A DNA stretch of 64,000 bases from RPQJ01 sp963754535 (GTDB taxonomy: Bacteria; Pseudomonadota; Gammaproteobacteria; Steroidobacterales; Steroidobacteraceae): the NCBI GenBank assembly GCA_963754535.1, contig CAVWGG010000006.1:248001-312000 (forward strand), written 5' to 3'. The notes beneath the pieces are model-generated. The model was not told the origin of the DNA. It searched no databases and was given only the letters and a program-made list of their open reading frames with translations. Shown here one piece after another: positions 16,661-25,322 of this stretch. Each line of letters begins with the position of its first letter. The first letter of the stretch is position 1. The translations under genes were made by a program, and so were the position numbers.

Positions 16661-16939
16661 TCAGGAGTGACTCTGCTCGTACTGCGATGGCGTGCAGCGC
16701 GCGTGCGCCAGGTAGTCGCGCAAGTGGCGCATCGCGCTCTTGTCGAGCGTGTTGCCATGGTGCGGCCGGTGCAGGATGCCCTCGACGCCGTTCAACTTCA
16801 CGCGCAGGCGCGCGCCTGAGAGCGGCTCGATCTCGGCGGCGAGGTGATGCAGCAGGGACTCGATCTCACGCCAGTGAATGTTGGCGCTGATCGGATCCTG
16901 AAAGATGGTCCGCAGCAGGCTTTCGTGCTTGTGACTCAC
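16661..16939 (-). CDS. hicA: HicA family toxin-like protein, no HicB partner
   Basis: The frame starts at a GTG with GGGAGG 8 bases upstream and gives 92 residues. It matches HicA-type mRNA interferases with an N-terminal extension: TIFQDPISANIHWREIESLL, GARLRVKLNGVEGILHRPHH and a C-terminal LRDYLAHA. HicA normally has the double-stranded-RNA-binding-like fold with a conserved histidine in a G-x-H segment. Here the equivalent region is less standard. No HicB antitoxin gene is next to it: downstream is the inverted repeat and upstream is a divergent transporter gene. It may be an orphan or a domesticated HicA-fold protein. Toxicity is not implied. Confidence 0.75.
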   Translation of the reverse strand: MSHKHESLLRTIFQDPISANIHWREIESLLHHLAAEIEPLSGARLRVKLNGVEGILHRPHHGNTLDKSAMRHLRDYLAHARCTPSQYEQSHS

Positions 16940-17019
16940 GCAGGTCGCCTCCCTGAAGGTGCCGGCAACTGCAGCGAGCTTACCGCACGGTCCGCGAGGC
17001 GCGATGCGGGATAGTCGCG

Positions 17020-20000
17020 ATGCTGCCAGGACGGCGCAGGCGCACAATCCCGTATCGGGCCGGATCTGCCGATGCCCGTCTGCGGTTGGCCGAAATGACC
17101 CAACGACGCTCCGTGGGTTGGCTTCCCTGGCTGCTTGGCGCCGCAGGCGTCGCCGCCGTCGTCTTCGTCGCGCTGCATGCCGCCGAAGAACGCGCGATCG
17201 TGAACCTGCTCCACGAAGCGCGCCCCATCTGGCTGATCCTCGCTCTGCTCCTGCAGGCCGCAACTTACCTGGCGCAGGCCGGCGTCTGGCGCGTCGTGCT
17301 GCAGCGTGCCGGCGCATCCTTGCCCTTCGCGCTGGCGTGCCGCCTGAGCCTGGCCAAGCTGTTTATCGACCAGGCCGTGCCGACCATGGGCGCGAGTGGC
17401 GCTGCGCTCGTCGCGCGCGCCCTGGGCAAGCAGGGGGTGGAACGCACCACGGTCATGTCGACCGTGGCGGTGGACGCCGCAACTTTCTACATCGCCTATG
17501 TCATCGACCTGGCCATTGCCCTGGCGTTCCTGGAGTGGGAAGGCCACGCGAGTCCGCTGATCGTCACGGCCGCCGTGCTGTTCCTGTGCTACGGGAGCGC
17601 GCTGGTCACGGCGGTCCTGTCGCTCACTCGCCGTCCGCCCGGGCGGTTGGCCGCAAGCCTGCAGAAATTGCCCGTGGTCGGCAGGCTCGTCGAACTGCTG
17701 CAACAGGGCAGTCCGCACCTTGTCCACGACCCGGCGCTGCTGGTCCGCGCGACGGCATTGCAGATGCTGATCACGCTGCTCGATGCAACCACCGTCTGGA
17801 TCCTGCTCAAATCGCTGGGGACCGACGCCAGCGCAGGCGCCGTGTTCGCGAGCTTCATGATCGCCTCGGTCATGCGCAGCATCGGGTTCCTGCCCGGCGG
17901 GCTCGGCACTTTCGAAGCGGCTGCGGTGGGAGCGCTGGCGCTTGCCGGGGTGCCGATTGCAGCGGGCCTTTCGGCAACCTTGTTGTTCCGCGGCCTCAGC
18001 TTCTGGTTGCCGATGATCCCGGGGCTGGTGCTGTCCCATAAGTTCACCATCGAACGGACGGACCGCGCCGGCACCGTCGATGCCTTGCCCTACTGGTCGC
18101 TTCCTGCGGCCGACGCCGTCGCGCAACTCTCCTCCACGCCCAATGGCCTGTCGTCGCCAGAAGCGGCCGGGCGACTGCAAAGCGTCGGACGAAACGCGAT
18201 CGGTGAATTCGAAGGCTTTACGCGACTGGATGTCCTCTGGAACCAGTTGAAGAGCCCGTTGCTCCTGCTGCTGGTGTTCGCCGCGGCCGCATCGCTCGTC
18301 ACCGGCGAATGGATCGACGCCGTCATCGTGATCGCCATCGTGCTGGCGAGCGCCGGCATTGGTTACTCACGTGAGTACCGGGCGCAGACGGCTGCCGAAG
18401 AATTGCGCGCCAAGGTGCAGGTTCACACGCAGGTGCTGCGCGACGGCGCGCCGTGCTCGGTGCCGCTCACCGAAGTCGTGCCTGGCGACGTTGCCCTGCT
18501 CTCGGCCGGCAGCGTCGTGCCGGCGGACAGCCTGCTGCTGGAGGCCACGGATTGCTTCGTCAACGAGGCGGTGCTCACCGGCGAAAGCTTTCCCGTGCAG
18601 AAGAAGCCAGGGACGATGACAGTCGCCGCGCCGCTGGCGAGGCGCTACAACTGCCTGCACCTCGGCACCAGCGTCCGCAGCGGCAGCGCCCGCTGTCTCG
18701 TCGTCGCGACGGGCGAGCGCACCGCCTTCGGCGCCATCGCACACCGGTTGAAGCTGCGCCCCCCGGAGACGGAGTTCGACCGCGGTATCCGGCACTTCGG
18801 CTACCTGCTCACATCGGCCATGACCGTCATGACGGTAGCCGTGCTGGTGATCAACCTGCTGCTTGGCCGCCCGCTGGTCGAGACGCTGCTGTTCTCGATC
18901 GCACTCGCCGTGGGCCTGAGCCCGGAACTGCTGCCGGCGATTCTCAGCATCAACCTGGCGCGGGGTGCGCGCAACATGGCCGTGCACGGCGTGCTGGTGC
19001 GGCGGCTCAATGCCATCGAGAACCTGGGCAGCATGGACGTTCTCTGCACCGACAAGACAGGCACCTTGACGGAAGGCGTTGTCCAGCTCGACGGCGCATG
19101 GGACGAGTCGGGGGCTCCGTCGACAGCGGTGATCGAGATCGCCGCGACCAATGCGGCGCTGCAGGCAGGCCTCGTCAACCCGCTGGACGAGGCGATCCAG
19201 AAGGCGCACCAACCCGATCTCGGCGGCGTCGAGAAGATCGCGGAGATTCCCTATGACTTCGTGCGCAAGCGCCTGAGCGTGATCGTGCGGCACGAGGATC
19301 GCACGCGCCTGCTCATGAAGGGAGCGGTCGACCCCGTATTGTCGGTCTGTGCGAGCCAGGCCAACGGGCAGCCGCTCGACGATGAAGCGCGCGAGCGGCT
19401 GCGTGAACGCGCGGCAGGCTGGAACAACCAGGGCATCCGGGTGCTCGCGGTCGCGACCCGCGAAATGTCGCCACAGACGAGTTACGGCCGTGACGACGAG
19501 TCCGGCCTGACCTTCGCCGGCTTCCTGACGTTCCTGGACCGGCCGAAAGCCGGCGTCAGCGACACGCTTGTACAACTCGGGCAGTTGGGCGTCGCCGTGA
19601 AGATCATCACGGGCGATTCCGCGGCAGTGGCGCAGCACGTGGCAACCAGCGTCGGGCTGCGCGCCGAGCGGATGCTGACTGGCCTGCAACTCGACGAGCT
19701 GCACGATGACGCGCTCTGGCATGCGGCCGAGCAGACGGTGGTGTTCGCCGAGGTCGACCCGAACCAGAAGGAACGCATCATCCTGGCGCTGAAGAAGACC
19801 GGACACGTCGTGGGCTTCCTCGGCGACGGCATCAACGACGCGCCTGCGATGCATGCGGCCGACACCAGCCTCAGCGTGGAGAGCGCGGTGGACGTGGCGC
19901 GCGAGGCAGCCGATTTCGTGCTGCTGGAACGCGACCTCGGCGTAATTCGACAGGGGATCGAGGAAGGCAGGCGTACATTCGCCAATACCCTCAAGTACAT

Positions 20001-20790
20001 CCTCACGACGACGAGCGCCAACCTCGGCAACATGATCAGCATGGCGGTAGCTTCGCTGTTCCTGCCGTTCCTGCCGCTGCTCGCAGGCCAGATCCTGCTA
20101 AACAATTTCCTGTCGGACGTGCCGGCCGTCGGCCTCGCCAGCGACAGCGTGGATGCCGAACTGGTGGACCGGCCACGCCGGTGGGACATGCGCTTCCTCG
20201 GCCGCTTCATGGTCGAGTTCGGCTGCCTGAGTTCGCTGTTCGACTTCCTTACGTTCGGCCTGCTGCTGTGGGTCTTCACGGCGCCGCCGGATCTCTTCCG
20301 CACGGGTTGGTTCGTCGAGTCGCTGCTCACGGAACTCGTCATCGCTCTCGTGGTGCGAACGCAGCGCCCGTTCTGGCGCAGCCGCCCGGGCAACGCGCTG
20401 CTCTGGAGCTCGATCGGCGTGATGGCGCTGACCTTCGCCATCCCGTACCTGCCTTATGCGGCGCTGCTCGACTTCACACCGCTACCGGCGGGCGTGATGC
20501 TGTCGCTGGCCGCAATTGCAGCCTTGTACGTCGTTGCAACCGAAGTCCTGAAAGCGGGCTTCTACCGACGCCAGGGGGCATGGAGCCCCGCTGGCGCCAT
20601 CGCGCGCTTAGCTCAGCCACGGCCAACTGGCCGCGCTGGTAGTCGATCACGGCCTGCTGGATTTCCTGCGGCGTGTTCATCACGAACGGACCGTACTGGA
20701 CCACCGGCTCGCCGATCGGCTTGCCTGCGAGCAGCAGCAGTCGCACGCCCTGCTCGCCCGCACGGATCCGCACAGATCCGCCCGGCGTAA
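17020..20790 (+). CDS. Fusion of flippase-like (UPF0104/LPG-synthase TM) domain and magnesium-type P-type ATPase
   Basis: Two membrane proteins are joined in one frame. Residues about 30-345 form an UPF0104/lysylphosphatidylglycerol synthase transmembrane domain with the GFLPGGLGTFEAA motif near 290. After a short linker (about 355-390), residues 390-1185 are a complete P-type ATPase: cation-ATPase N domain, TGES loop (about 519), phosphorylation site DKTGTLT (D678), hinge GDGINDAP (about 935), and C-terminal helices with RRWDMRFLGRFMVEFG as in MgtA-like Mg2+ importers. An alternative start is the ATG at 17095. As written, the frame reads 50-70 Arg/Pro-rich residues antisense to the pirin gene. 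One missing base near 20616-20640 would give a TAG stop at 20640-20642. Ion specificity and flippase cargo are inferred from family only. Confidence 0.85.
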   Translation: MLPGRRRRTIPYRAGSADARLRLAEMTQRRSVGWLPWLLGAAGVAAVVFVALHAAEERAIVNLLHEARPIWLILALLLQAATYLAQAGVWRVVLQRAGASLPFALACRLSLAKLFIDQAVPTMGASGAALVARALGKQGVERTTVMSTVAVDAATFYIAYVIDLAIALAFLEWEGHASPLIVTAAVLFLCYGSALVTAVLSLTRRPPGRLAASLQKLPVVGRLVELLQQGSPHLVHDPALLVRATALQMLITLLDATTVWILLKSLGTDASAGAVFASFMIASVMRSIGFLPGGLGTFEAAAVGALALAGVPIAAGLSATLLFRGLSFWLPMIPGLVLSHKFTIERTDRAGTVDALPYWSLPAADAVAQLSSTPNGLSSPEAAGRLQSVGRNAIGEFEGFTRLDVLWNQLKSPLLLLLVFAAAASLVTGEWIDAVIVIAIVLASAGIGYSREYRAQTAAEELRAKVQVHTQVLRDGAPCSVPLTEVVPGDVALLSAGSVVPADSLLLEATDCFVNEAVLTGESFPVQKKPGTMTVAAPLARRYNCLHLGTSVRSGSARCLVVATGERTAFGAIAHRLKLRPPETEFDRGIRHFGYLLTSAMTVMTVAVLVINLLLGRPLVETLLFSIALAVGLSPELLPAILSINLARGARNMAVHGVLVRRLNAIENLGSMDVLCTDKTGTLTEGVVQLDGAWDESGAPSTAVIEIAATNAALQAGLVNPLDEAIQKAHQPDLGGVEKIAEIPYDFVRKRLSVIVRHEDRTRLLMKGAVDPVLSVCASQANGQPLDDEARERLRERAAGWNNQGIRVLAVATREMSPQTSYGRDDESGLTFAGFLTFLDRPKAGVSDTLVQLGQLGVAVKIITGDSAAVAQHVATSVGLRAERMLTGLQLDELHDDALWHAAEQTVVFAEVDPNQKERIILALKKTGHVVGFLGDGINDAPAMHAADTSLSVESAVDVAREAADFVLLERDLGVIRQGIEEGRRTFANTLKYILTTTSANLGNMISMAVASLFLPFLPLLAGQILLNNFLSDVPAVGLASDSVDAELVDRPRRWDMRFLGRFMVEFGCLSSLFDFLTFGLLLWVFTAPPDLFRTGWFVESLLTELVIALVVRTQRPFWRSRPGNALLWSSIGVMALTFAIPYLPYAALLDFTPLPAGVMLSLAAIAALYVVATEVLKAGFYRRQGAWSPAGAIARLAQPRPTGRAGSRSRPAGFPAACSSRTDRTGPPARRSACLRAAAVARPARPHGSAQIRPA

Positions 20791-21472
20791 GCAGTCCCGC
20801 CGAACGGAACGGCAGCGGCCGGGCGTCGTCGCCGACCACCGCATCGCCTTCGTACACGTACAGGAACGTGTTGTGCGAAATCGGCGTCGGGATCGTGGCT
20901 TCGATGCCAGGCGGCAGGCGCACGTCGTAATACAGGGGTGCGGTGCTCAGCCCACCGATCGGCCCTGCCGTCTTCGCGCCACCTTGTTCAAACTCACCCG
21001 CAATGACGCGCAGTTCGCCGCCAGCCGCGAGCGCGACCGTCGGAATCTCGCGCGAAGGAATGTCGCGGTACGCCGCCGGCTTCATTTTTTCGCGCGCAGG
21101 CAGGTTGATCCACAGCTGGAACCCGCGCATGCGGCCTGCGGTCTGCTGCGGCATTTCCGAATGAATGATGCCGCGTGCCGCCGTCATCCACTGCACGTCG
21201 CCAGGCCCGAGGTCGCCGCGATTGCCGAAGCTGTCCTCGTGCCGCATGTGGCCGTCGAGCATGTACGTGACCGTCTCGAACCCGCGGTGCGGATGCGAGG
21301 GAAAACCGGCGAGGTAGTCGTCCGGGTCGTCCGAGAAGAACTCGTCGAGCATCAGGAACGGATCGAACCGCAGGTTCTGGCGGCTGCCGAGGCTGCGGCG
21401 CAGCTTGACGCCGGCGCCATCGGAGGCGGCCACGGATTCGATCACGGCCTGCAGCTTGCGCGAAGTGGTCAT
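20474..21472 (-). CDS. Pirin family cupin protein (C-terminal tail probably a frameshift artefact)
   Basis: The protein starts at an ATG with AGGAG 6 bases upstream. The first 285 or so residues form a complete bicupin pirin: FDPFLMLDEF, FPSHPHRGFETVTYMLDGHM, HEDSFGNRGDLGPGDVQWMT and GIIHSEMPQ carry the metal-binding histidines and glutamate. The C-terminal domain ends at QQAVIDYQRGQL. The remaining residues to 20474 are Arg-rich and antisense to the ATPase gene. A single missing base near 20616-20640 would instead give a stop at 20613-20615 and a protein of about 286 residues, the normal pirin length. Pirins are iron-binding cupins, some with quercetinase activity. It heads a pirin-DoxX-AzoR group on this strand. 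Confidence 0.9.
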   Translation of the reverse strand: MTTSRKLQAVIESVAASDGAGVKLRRSLGSRQNLRFDPFLMLDEFFSDDPDDYLAGFPSHPHRGFETVTYMLDGHMRHEDSFGNRGDLGPGDVQWMTAARGIIHSEMPQQTAGRMRGFQLWINLPAREKMKPAAYRDIPSREIPTVALAAGGELRVIAGEFEQGGAKTAGPIGGLSTAPLYYDVRLPPGIEATIPTPISHNTFLYVYEGDAVVGDDARPLPFRSAGLLTPGGSVRIRAGEQGVRLLLLAGKPIGEPVVQYGPFVMNTPQEIQQAVIDYQRGQLAVAELSARWRQRGSMPPGVGRSPLSGLRLQRRTRLQLRPATASRPPVAV

Positions 21473-21521
21473 GGTTGCTCCTGTCGTGAAACGGGATTGT
21501 AGCCAGTGCAGCGCTGAGCGA

Positions 21522-21938
21522 TCAGGCGCGCCCGCCTGCGGCGTCAGGTGCGGAAAGACGCTCGCGCTTCGCATCGAGCGACCAGTCGCCCGCGCCGCGC
21601 GCGACGAGGAACAGGAACCCGCCGGCGACCGCCACGTTCTTGAGCAGCATGATCTGCTGCATCGGGTCGGCGCCGCCGTGGAAGATGAAGCCCGCGACCA
21701 GCGTGAAGCCCGCGAGTGCGGCGGCAACGAGCCGCGTCCGGTAGCCCACGACGATGGCGATGGCACCGAAAATTTCCAGGGCAATGACCAACGGCAGCAA
21801 CGCTCCCGGCACTCCCATCGACTGCATGTAGCCCTGCGTGCCGGCGTACCCTGAAATCTTGCCGATGCCGGCGATCAGAAACATCGCGGCGATCAGGACA
21901 CGGCCTGCCAGGTCCGTCGTATTTTCCCAGGTCTTCAT
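21522..21938 (-). CDS. DoxX family membrane protein
   Basis: The 138-residue protein has four hydrophobic helices and the DoxX features LIAAMFLIAGIGKISGYAGT and IVVGYRTRLVAAALAGFTLV followed by HGGADPMQQIMLLKNVAVAG. DoxX/YphA-type proteins are small inner-membrane proteins linked to redox and thiol stress. It lies between pirin and azoR, all on the minus strand, and these three families are commonly found together with a LysR regulator. Exact function unknown. Confidence 0.9.
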   Translation of the reverse strand: MKTWENTTDLAGRVLIAAMFLIAGIGKISGYAGTQGYMQSMGVPGALLPLVIALEIFGAIAIVVGYRTRLVAAALAGFTLVAGFIFHGGADPMQQIMLLKNVAVAGGFLFLVARGAGDWSLDAKRERLSAPDAAGGRA

Positions 21939-22013
21939 CGTTCGTTCCTCTTTTGCAGAATTGGAAGTACTTGCTTGATCCGGCGCTGGACGAGCCCCGG
22001 ATCGTCCGGTGCG

Positions 22014-22637
22014 TCAGGCGGCGAGTTGCTCGATACGCTTGCCGGCTTCGACCAGCGCCGCCGTGCGGCTTTCCTCACCCATCGCCAGGCCCTCGGCATA
22101 AATGAAATCGACGTCCGTGATGCCGATGAAGCCGAGGAACTGCCGGACATATGCGCTCTGCAGGTCACCGGGCGTCCCGGCGTAGCGGCCGCCGCGCGTC
22201 GCGATGACGTAGGCGCGCTTGCCGCGCAGCAGGCCCTCCGGACCGTTGGCCGTGTAGCGGAACGTCACCCCGGCGCGCGCGACGTGATCGAAGTACGCCT
22301 TGAGCGTCGATGGGATGCCGAAGTTGTACATGGGCAACCCGATGACGATGACGTCCGCCGCGGCCAGTTCGGCCACGAGCGCATCGGACTCGGCGGCAAT
22401 GCCCGCCTGCTCGTGCGTGCGCTGCTCCGGGGCCGCGATGAGCGCGGTAAAGCGCTCGGCCGTCAGGTGCGGCAGGGGCGGGTTGGCGAGGTCACGCACG
22501 ATGATGCTCGGCGATGCGTCGGTGGCACCCGCACTGCGATCGGCCAACGCCAGGGTCTCGATGAACTGGCTGGCCAGCCGCGAGGACAGGGAATCGGCGC
22601 CGTGGAGGCTGGAGTTCAACTGGAGGTAGGTTTTCAT
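22014..22637 (-). CDS. azoR: FMN-dependent NADH-azoreductase / quinone reductase AzoR
   Basis: The 207-residue flavodoxin-fold protein has the family length and landmarks: the FMN phosphate-binding N-terminus LQLNSSLHGADSLSSRLA, the isoalloxazine-contact segment GLPMYNFGIPSTLKAYFDHV, and GKRAYVIATRGGRY. AzoR reduces quinones and azo compounds by two-electron transfer from NADH, limiting thiol and quinone stress in the cytoplasm. It is divergent from a LysR regulator 108 bases away, and this gap holds a LysR-type dyad. Pirin and DoxX lie downstream, giving a plausible quinone-stress unit. Confidence 0.93.
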   Translation of the reverse strand: MKTYLQLNSSLHGADSLSSRLASQFIETLALADRSAGATDASPSIIVRDLANPPLPHLTAERFTALIAAPEQRTHEQAGIAAESDALVAELAAADVIVIGLPMYNFGIPSTLKAYFDHVARAGVTFRYTANGPEGLLRGKRAYVIATRGGRYAGTPGDLQSAYVRQFLGFIGITDVDFIYAEGLAMGEESRTAALVEAGKRIEQLAA

Positions 22638-22711
22638 GTTCGTTCAGGACGTGTTCGGTGGTGAAGTCGACGGACGACAGTTTGCATCTATGAATTGAAT
22701 TAAAAAGACGG

Positions 22712-22729
22712 TATTTTCGATACAAAATA
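22712..22729. promoter_or_regulatory. AT-rich dyad TATTTTCGATACAAAATA, candidate LysR site
   Basis: An inverted repeat (TATTTT-6 bases-AAAATA) containing a T-N11-A pattern lies in the divergent gap between azoR and the LysR gene, just upstream of the LysR start. This is where LysR regulators usually bind to control both themselves and the divergent target. The assignment rests on position and symmetry only. Confidence 0.45.
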
Positions 22730-22745
22730 TCTATTGGATCGATCT

Positions 22746-23663
22746 ATGACGACACCCCGGATCACGCTGGACCAATGGGCCGCCCTCGTCGCGGTCGTGG
22801 AACAAGGGGGGTATGGGCAGGCGTCCGAGTACCTGCACCGCACGCAGTCGACGATCACCTACACGATCAAGAAGCTGGAGGACCAACTCGGGCTGAAGGT
22901 GTTCGAGCGACAAGGCAGGCGCGCTGCACTGACGCCGGCCGGCCAGGTGCTGTATCGCCGCGGCAAGTCGCTGCTCGACGACGCGGCCCGCATCGAACGC
23001 TCGGCCGCGGGGCTCGCGCAAGGCTGGGAGGCGGAACTCCGGCTCGCGGTCGATGCCATCTTCCCGACGTGGCTGCTGCTCCGCGCACTCGCCGCTTTCG
23101 GGCACGAGCACCCCGACATCCGCATCGAACTGATCGAGGCCGTGCTCGGCGGCGTGGAAGAAGCGATCACCGAAGGCCGAGTCGATTTCGTCATCGGCAC
23201 GCTCGTGCCGGGCGGCTTCCTCGGCGACGCACTGATGCAGGTGCGCTTCGTTTGCGCGGCAGCGCCGTCACACCCACTGCACCAGCTGGGCCGGCCCGTC
23301 GAACTGGAAGACCTGCGCGCGCACCGCCACCTTGTCGTGCGCGATTCAGGCGCGCGTCGCAGTCGTTCTGGCGGCTGGCTGAACGAACGGCGCTGGACCG
23401 TCTCGAACAAGGCGACGTCGATCCGTGCGGCGTGCATGGGACTGGGCTTTGCCTGGTACGCGGAGGAGAACATTCGCGAAGAACTGGAGACCGGCTCGCT
23501 CAAGCGCTTGCCGCTGACCGAAGGTGCCGAGCGTTTTGCCACGCTGTATCTCGTGTACGCGGACCGCGTCGCCGCCGGTCCCGGCACGCGACGACTGGTC
23601 GAAATCATCCACGCACACGTGGCGGACAACTGTCACGTCGCCGACGAGTCCGCCCACCCGTAG
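22746..23663 (+). CDS. LysR family transcriptional regulator, divergent from azoR
   Basis: The 305-residue protein has an N-terminal winged helix-turn-helix (ITLDQWAALVAVVEQGGYGQ, ASEYLHRTQSTITYTIKKLE) and a LysR ligand-binding domain from about residue 88. The ATG at 22746 is used; an in-frame TTG four codons earlier is also possible. It reads away from azoR, doxX and pirin, and a candidate binding dyad lies in the gap, so quinone or electrophile sensing is a reasonable guess. Effector unknown. Confidence 0.9.
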   Translation: MTTPRITLDQWAALVAVVEQGGYGQASEYLHRTQSTITYTIKKLEDQLGLKVFERQGRRAALTPAGQVLYRRGKSLLDDAARIERSAAGLAQGWEAELRLAVDAIFPTWLLLRALAAFGHEHPDIRIELIEAVLGGVEEAITEGRVDFVIGTLVPGGFLGDALMQVRFVCAAAPSHPLHQLGRPVELEDLRAHRHLVVRDSGARRSRSGGWLNERRWTVSNKATSIRAACMGLGFAWYAEENIREELETGSLKRLPLTEGAERFATLYLVYADRVAAGPGTRRLVEIIHAHVADNCHVADESAHP

Positions 23664-23672
23664 ACTGCTGGC

Positions 23673-24629
23673 ATGCGCCTCCGTGATCCCCGCGTCATTC
23701 ACCTGCTCGCCCTCTACGCGCTGCCCGTTGCCGTGGCTGCAGCCGGCTGGGGCGTGCCGGCGGCCATCGGTACCGCCGTGGCAGCCTTTTTGCTCGGCGT
23801 CGCTGCGCGGTTGTTCGTCTCGTTGCGCGCGCTGCGCCAACCGGAGCGGCCGCTGCGCCTGCACACGATCACGTTTTCGCACTACGCCGAGAAAGTCCGT
23901 TGGTGCCTCGATCGGCTGGGCGTGCCCTATGAAGAAGTGCCGAACGTCGGCGTGCTCGGCGTCCTGCTGACGGGCCGCACCGTGCCGTGGCTCGAGGTTC
24001 CGCCCGGCCTGACTCGCATCAGCGACTCACCGCGCATCCTGCGTTACCTGTGGGGTGAATACGCGGGACGCCTGCCCGGCGCTCGCACGTGGTTTCTCGA
24101 GCCGACACCGGCTGCACTCGAACTCGAGGCAAAGCTCGACCGGCGCCTCGGCAACGACGTGCGTGTCTGGCTCTACGATCACTTGCTGCGCGACGCCGGC
24201 CTGAGCTTTCGCTCGTGGGGCATCGAAGAGCCCGCCATTCCACGCTGGCAACGTGCCCTGCTGATGGCGTTGCGGCCGGTGTTGGCCTTTGCAGTACGGC
24301 GGATGCTGGGCGTAACACCTGCACGCGCAGCCCGGGCCCGGGAAAGGACGCTCGAAACCTTCGCCGCCGTAGACCAGCTGCTCGCAGACGGCCGGCGGTA
24401 CCTGACCGGCGAAACGCTGACGTTCGCCGACATCACGTTTGCGAGCCTCGGAGCGCTGGCGGTATTGCCGCCCGAATACCCGGGTAATCGGCTGGGTGGC
24501 CGCCGCATGTCAGTGGCGGACATCCGCGACCCCGCCTGGCGCGCCGAGGTCGAAGAACTCCGGGCGCGGCCGTCCGGCCAGTTCATCCTGCGCCTGTACC
24601 GCGAAGAACGGACTCCGCGCGCCGAATGA
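23673..24629 (+). CDS. Glutathione S-transferase family protein with N-terminal membrane segments
   Basis: The 318-residue protein starts 9 bases after the LysR stop. Residues 1-50 hold two hydrophobic helices (around VIHLLALYALPVAVAAAGWG and AAIGTAVAAFLLGVAA). A GST N-terminal thioredoxin-like domain follows with TFSHYAEKVRWCLDRLGVPY and DSPRILRYLWGEYAG. The C-terminal helical domain includes RYLTGETLTFADITFASLGA, the standard GST N-capping region. Canonical cytosolic GSTs are about 210 residues, so the membrane anchor is an addition. The likely catalytic residue is the serine in TFSHY. Substrate unknown. Confidence 0.82.
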   Translation: MRLRDPRVIHLLALYALPVAVAAAGWGVPAAIGTAVAAFLLGVAARLFVSLRALRQPERPLRLHTITFSHYAEKVRWCLDRLGVPYEEVPNVGVLGVLLTGRTVPWLEVPPGLTRISDSPRILRYLWGEYAGRLPGARTWFLEPTPAALELEAKLDRRLGNDVRVWLYDHLLRDAGLSFRSWGIEEPAIPRWQRALLMALRPVLAFAVRRMLGVTPARAARARERTLETFAAVDQLLADGRRYLTGETLTFADITFASLGALAVLPPEYPGNRLGGRRMSVADIRDPAWRAEVEELRARPSGQFILRLYREERTPRAE

Positions 24630-24701
24630 CCCTGCCCGTTTGACCGCGACGAGGCCGCCGCGCACAATTATCTGCCTGAGCAGTCACCGCCCAGGCTGAC
24701 A

Positions 24702-25322
24702 ATGCCCGAGCAGCATTACCGACCCCAGACCTACCGTTCACGTGACAGCGTCGGCTACTTGATCCGCCGTCTGTACACGCTGTTGCTCGCCCGCTTCGAG
24801 GGCGCGCTGGCGCAGGCCGACTTCACGCTGACGCAATGGATCGTGCTGATCCAGTTGCGCGACGGGATATCGCGCACGGCTTCCGACCTGGCGAGCGACC
24901 TGGACCACGACAGCGGCGCGCTGACGCGCGTCCTGGACCAGCTCGAGCGACGCGGCTTCCTGAGCCGCCGGCGCAGTTCGCAGGACCGCCGGATCGTGGA
25001 GCTCGAGCTGACCCCGGCCGGCAAGGCGATTGCCGAGGAACTGCTGCCGCTCGTCGTCGAACAGACCAATGTCGCGCTTGCCCCGCTCTCGAAATCGGAG
25101 TTCGCGCAGCTGCACGACTACCTCGTGCGCCTGCTCACGCACGCGCAGGCGGCAGACGCTGGAAGCGAGTCGTTGGCGTCTCGACGGAGCGCAATGGCCA
25201 GGCAGGGAGCGCAGCGAGCGACGCCTCGCCAACAAGCACGCAAGGCCGCCAAGTCATCGTCGAAGTCGTCATCGAAGTCGACGGGGGTGCGTCGCGCCTC
25301 CCCCCGGGCCGTCAAGCAATGA
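24702..25322 (+). CDS. MarR family transcriptional regulator of the efflux operon
   Basis: The 206-residue protein has a MarR winged-helix domain at about 15-150, with SDLASDLDHDSGALTRVLDQ as recognition region and SRRRSSQDRRIVELELTPAG as the wing. Residues 160-206 form a basic Lys/Ser/Arg-rich tail (KAAKSSSKSSSKS) that is unusual for the family and could add nonspecific DNA affinity. Its stop overlaps the start of the outer-membrane factor gene (ATGA), so it is the first gene of the efflux operon. It probably represses its own operon and responds to the pump's substrates, as EmrR does. Confidence 0.9.
   Translation: MPEQHYRPQTYRSRDSVGYLIRRLYTLLLARFEGALAQADFTLTQWIVLIQLRDGISRTASDLASDLDHDSGALTRVLDQLERRGFLSRRRSSQDRRIVELELTPAGKAIAEELLPLVVEQTNVALAPLSKSEFAQLHDYLVRLLTHAQAADAGSESLASRRSAMARQGAQRATPRQQARKAAKSSSKSSSKSTGVRRASPRAVKQ

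Noticed and set aside
18367..19854. Nearly 500-codon minus-strand frame inside the P-type ATPase gene
   Set aside because: Antisense to the ATPase catalytic core; no motif and no ribosome site.
20643..20790. C-terminal Arg/Pro-rich tail of the ATPase as a real extra domain
   Set aside because: It is antisense to pirin codons and disappears if one base is added; no family has such a tail.
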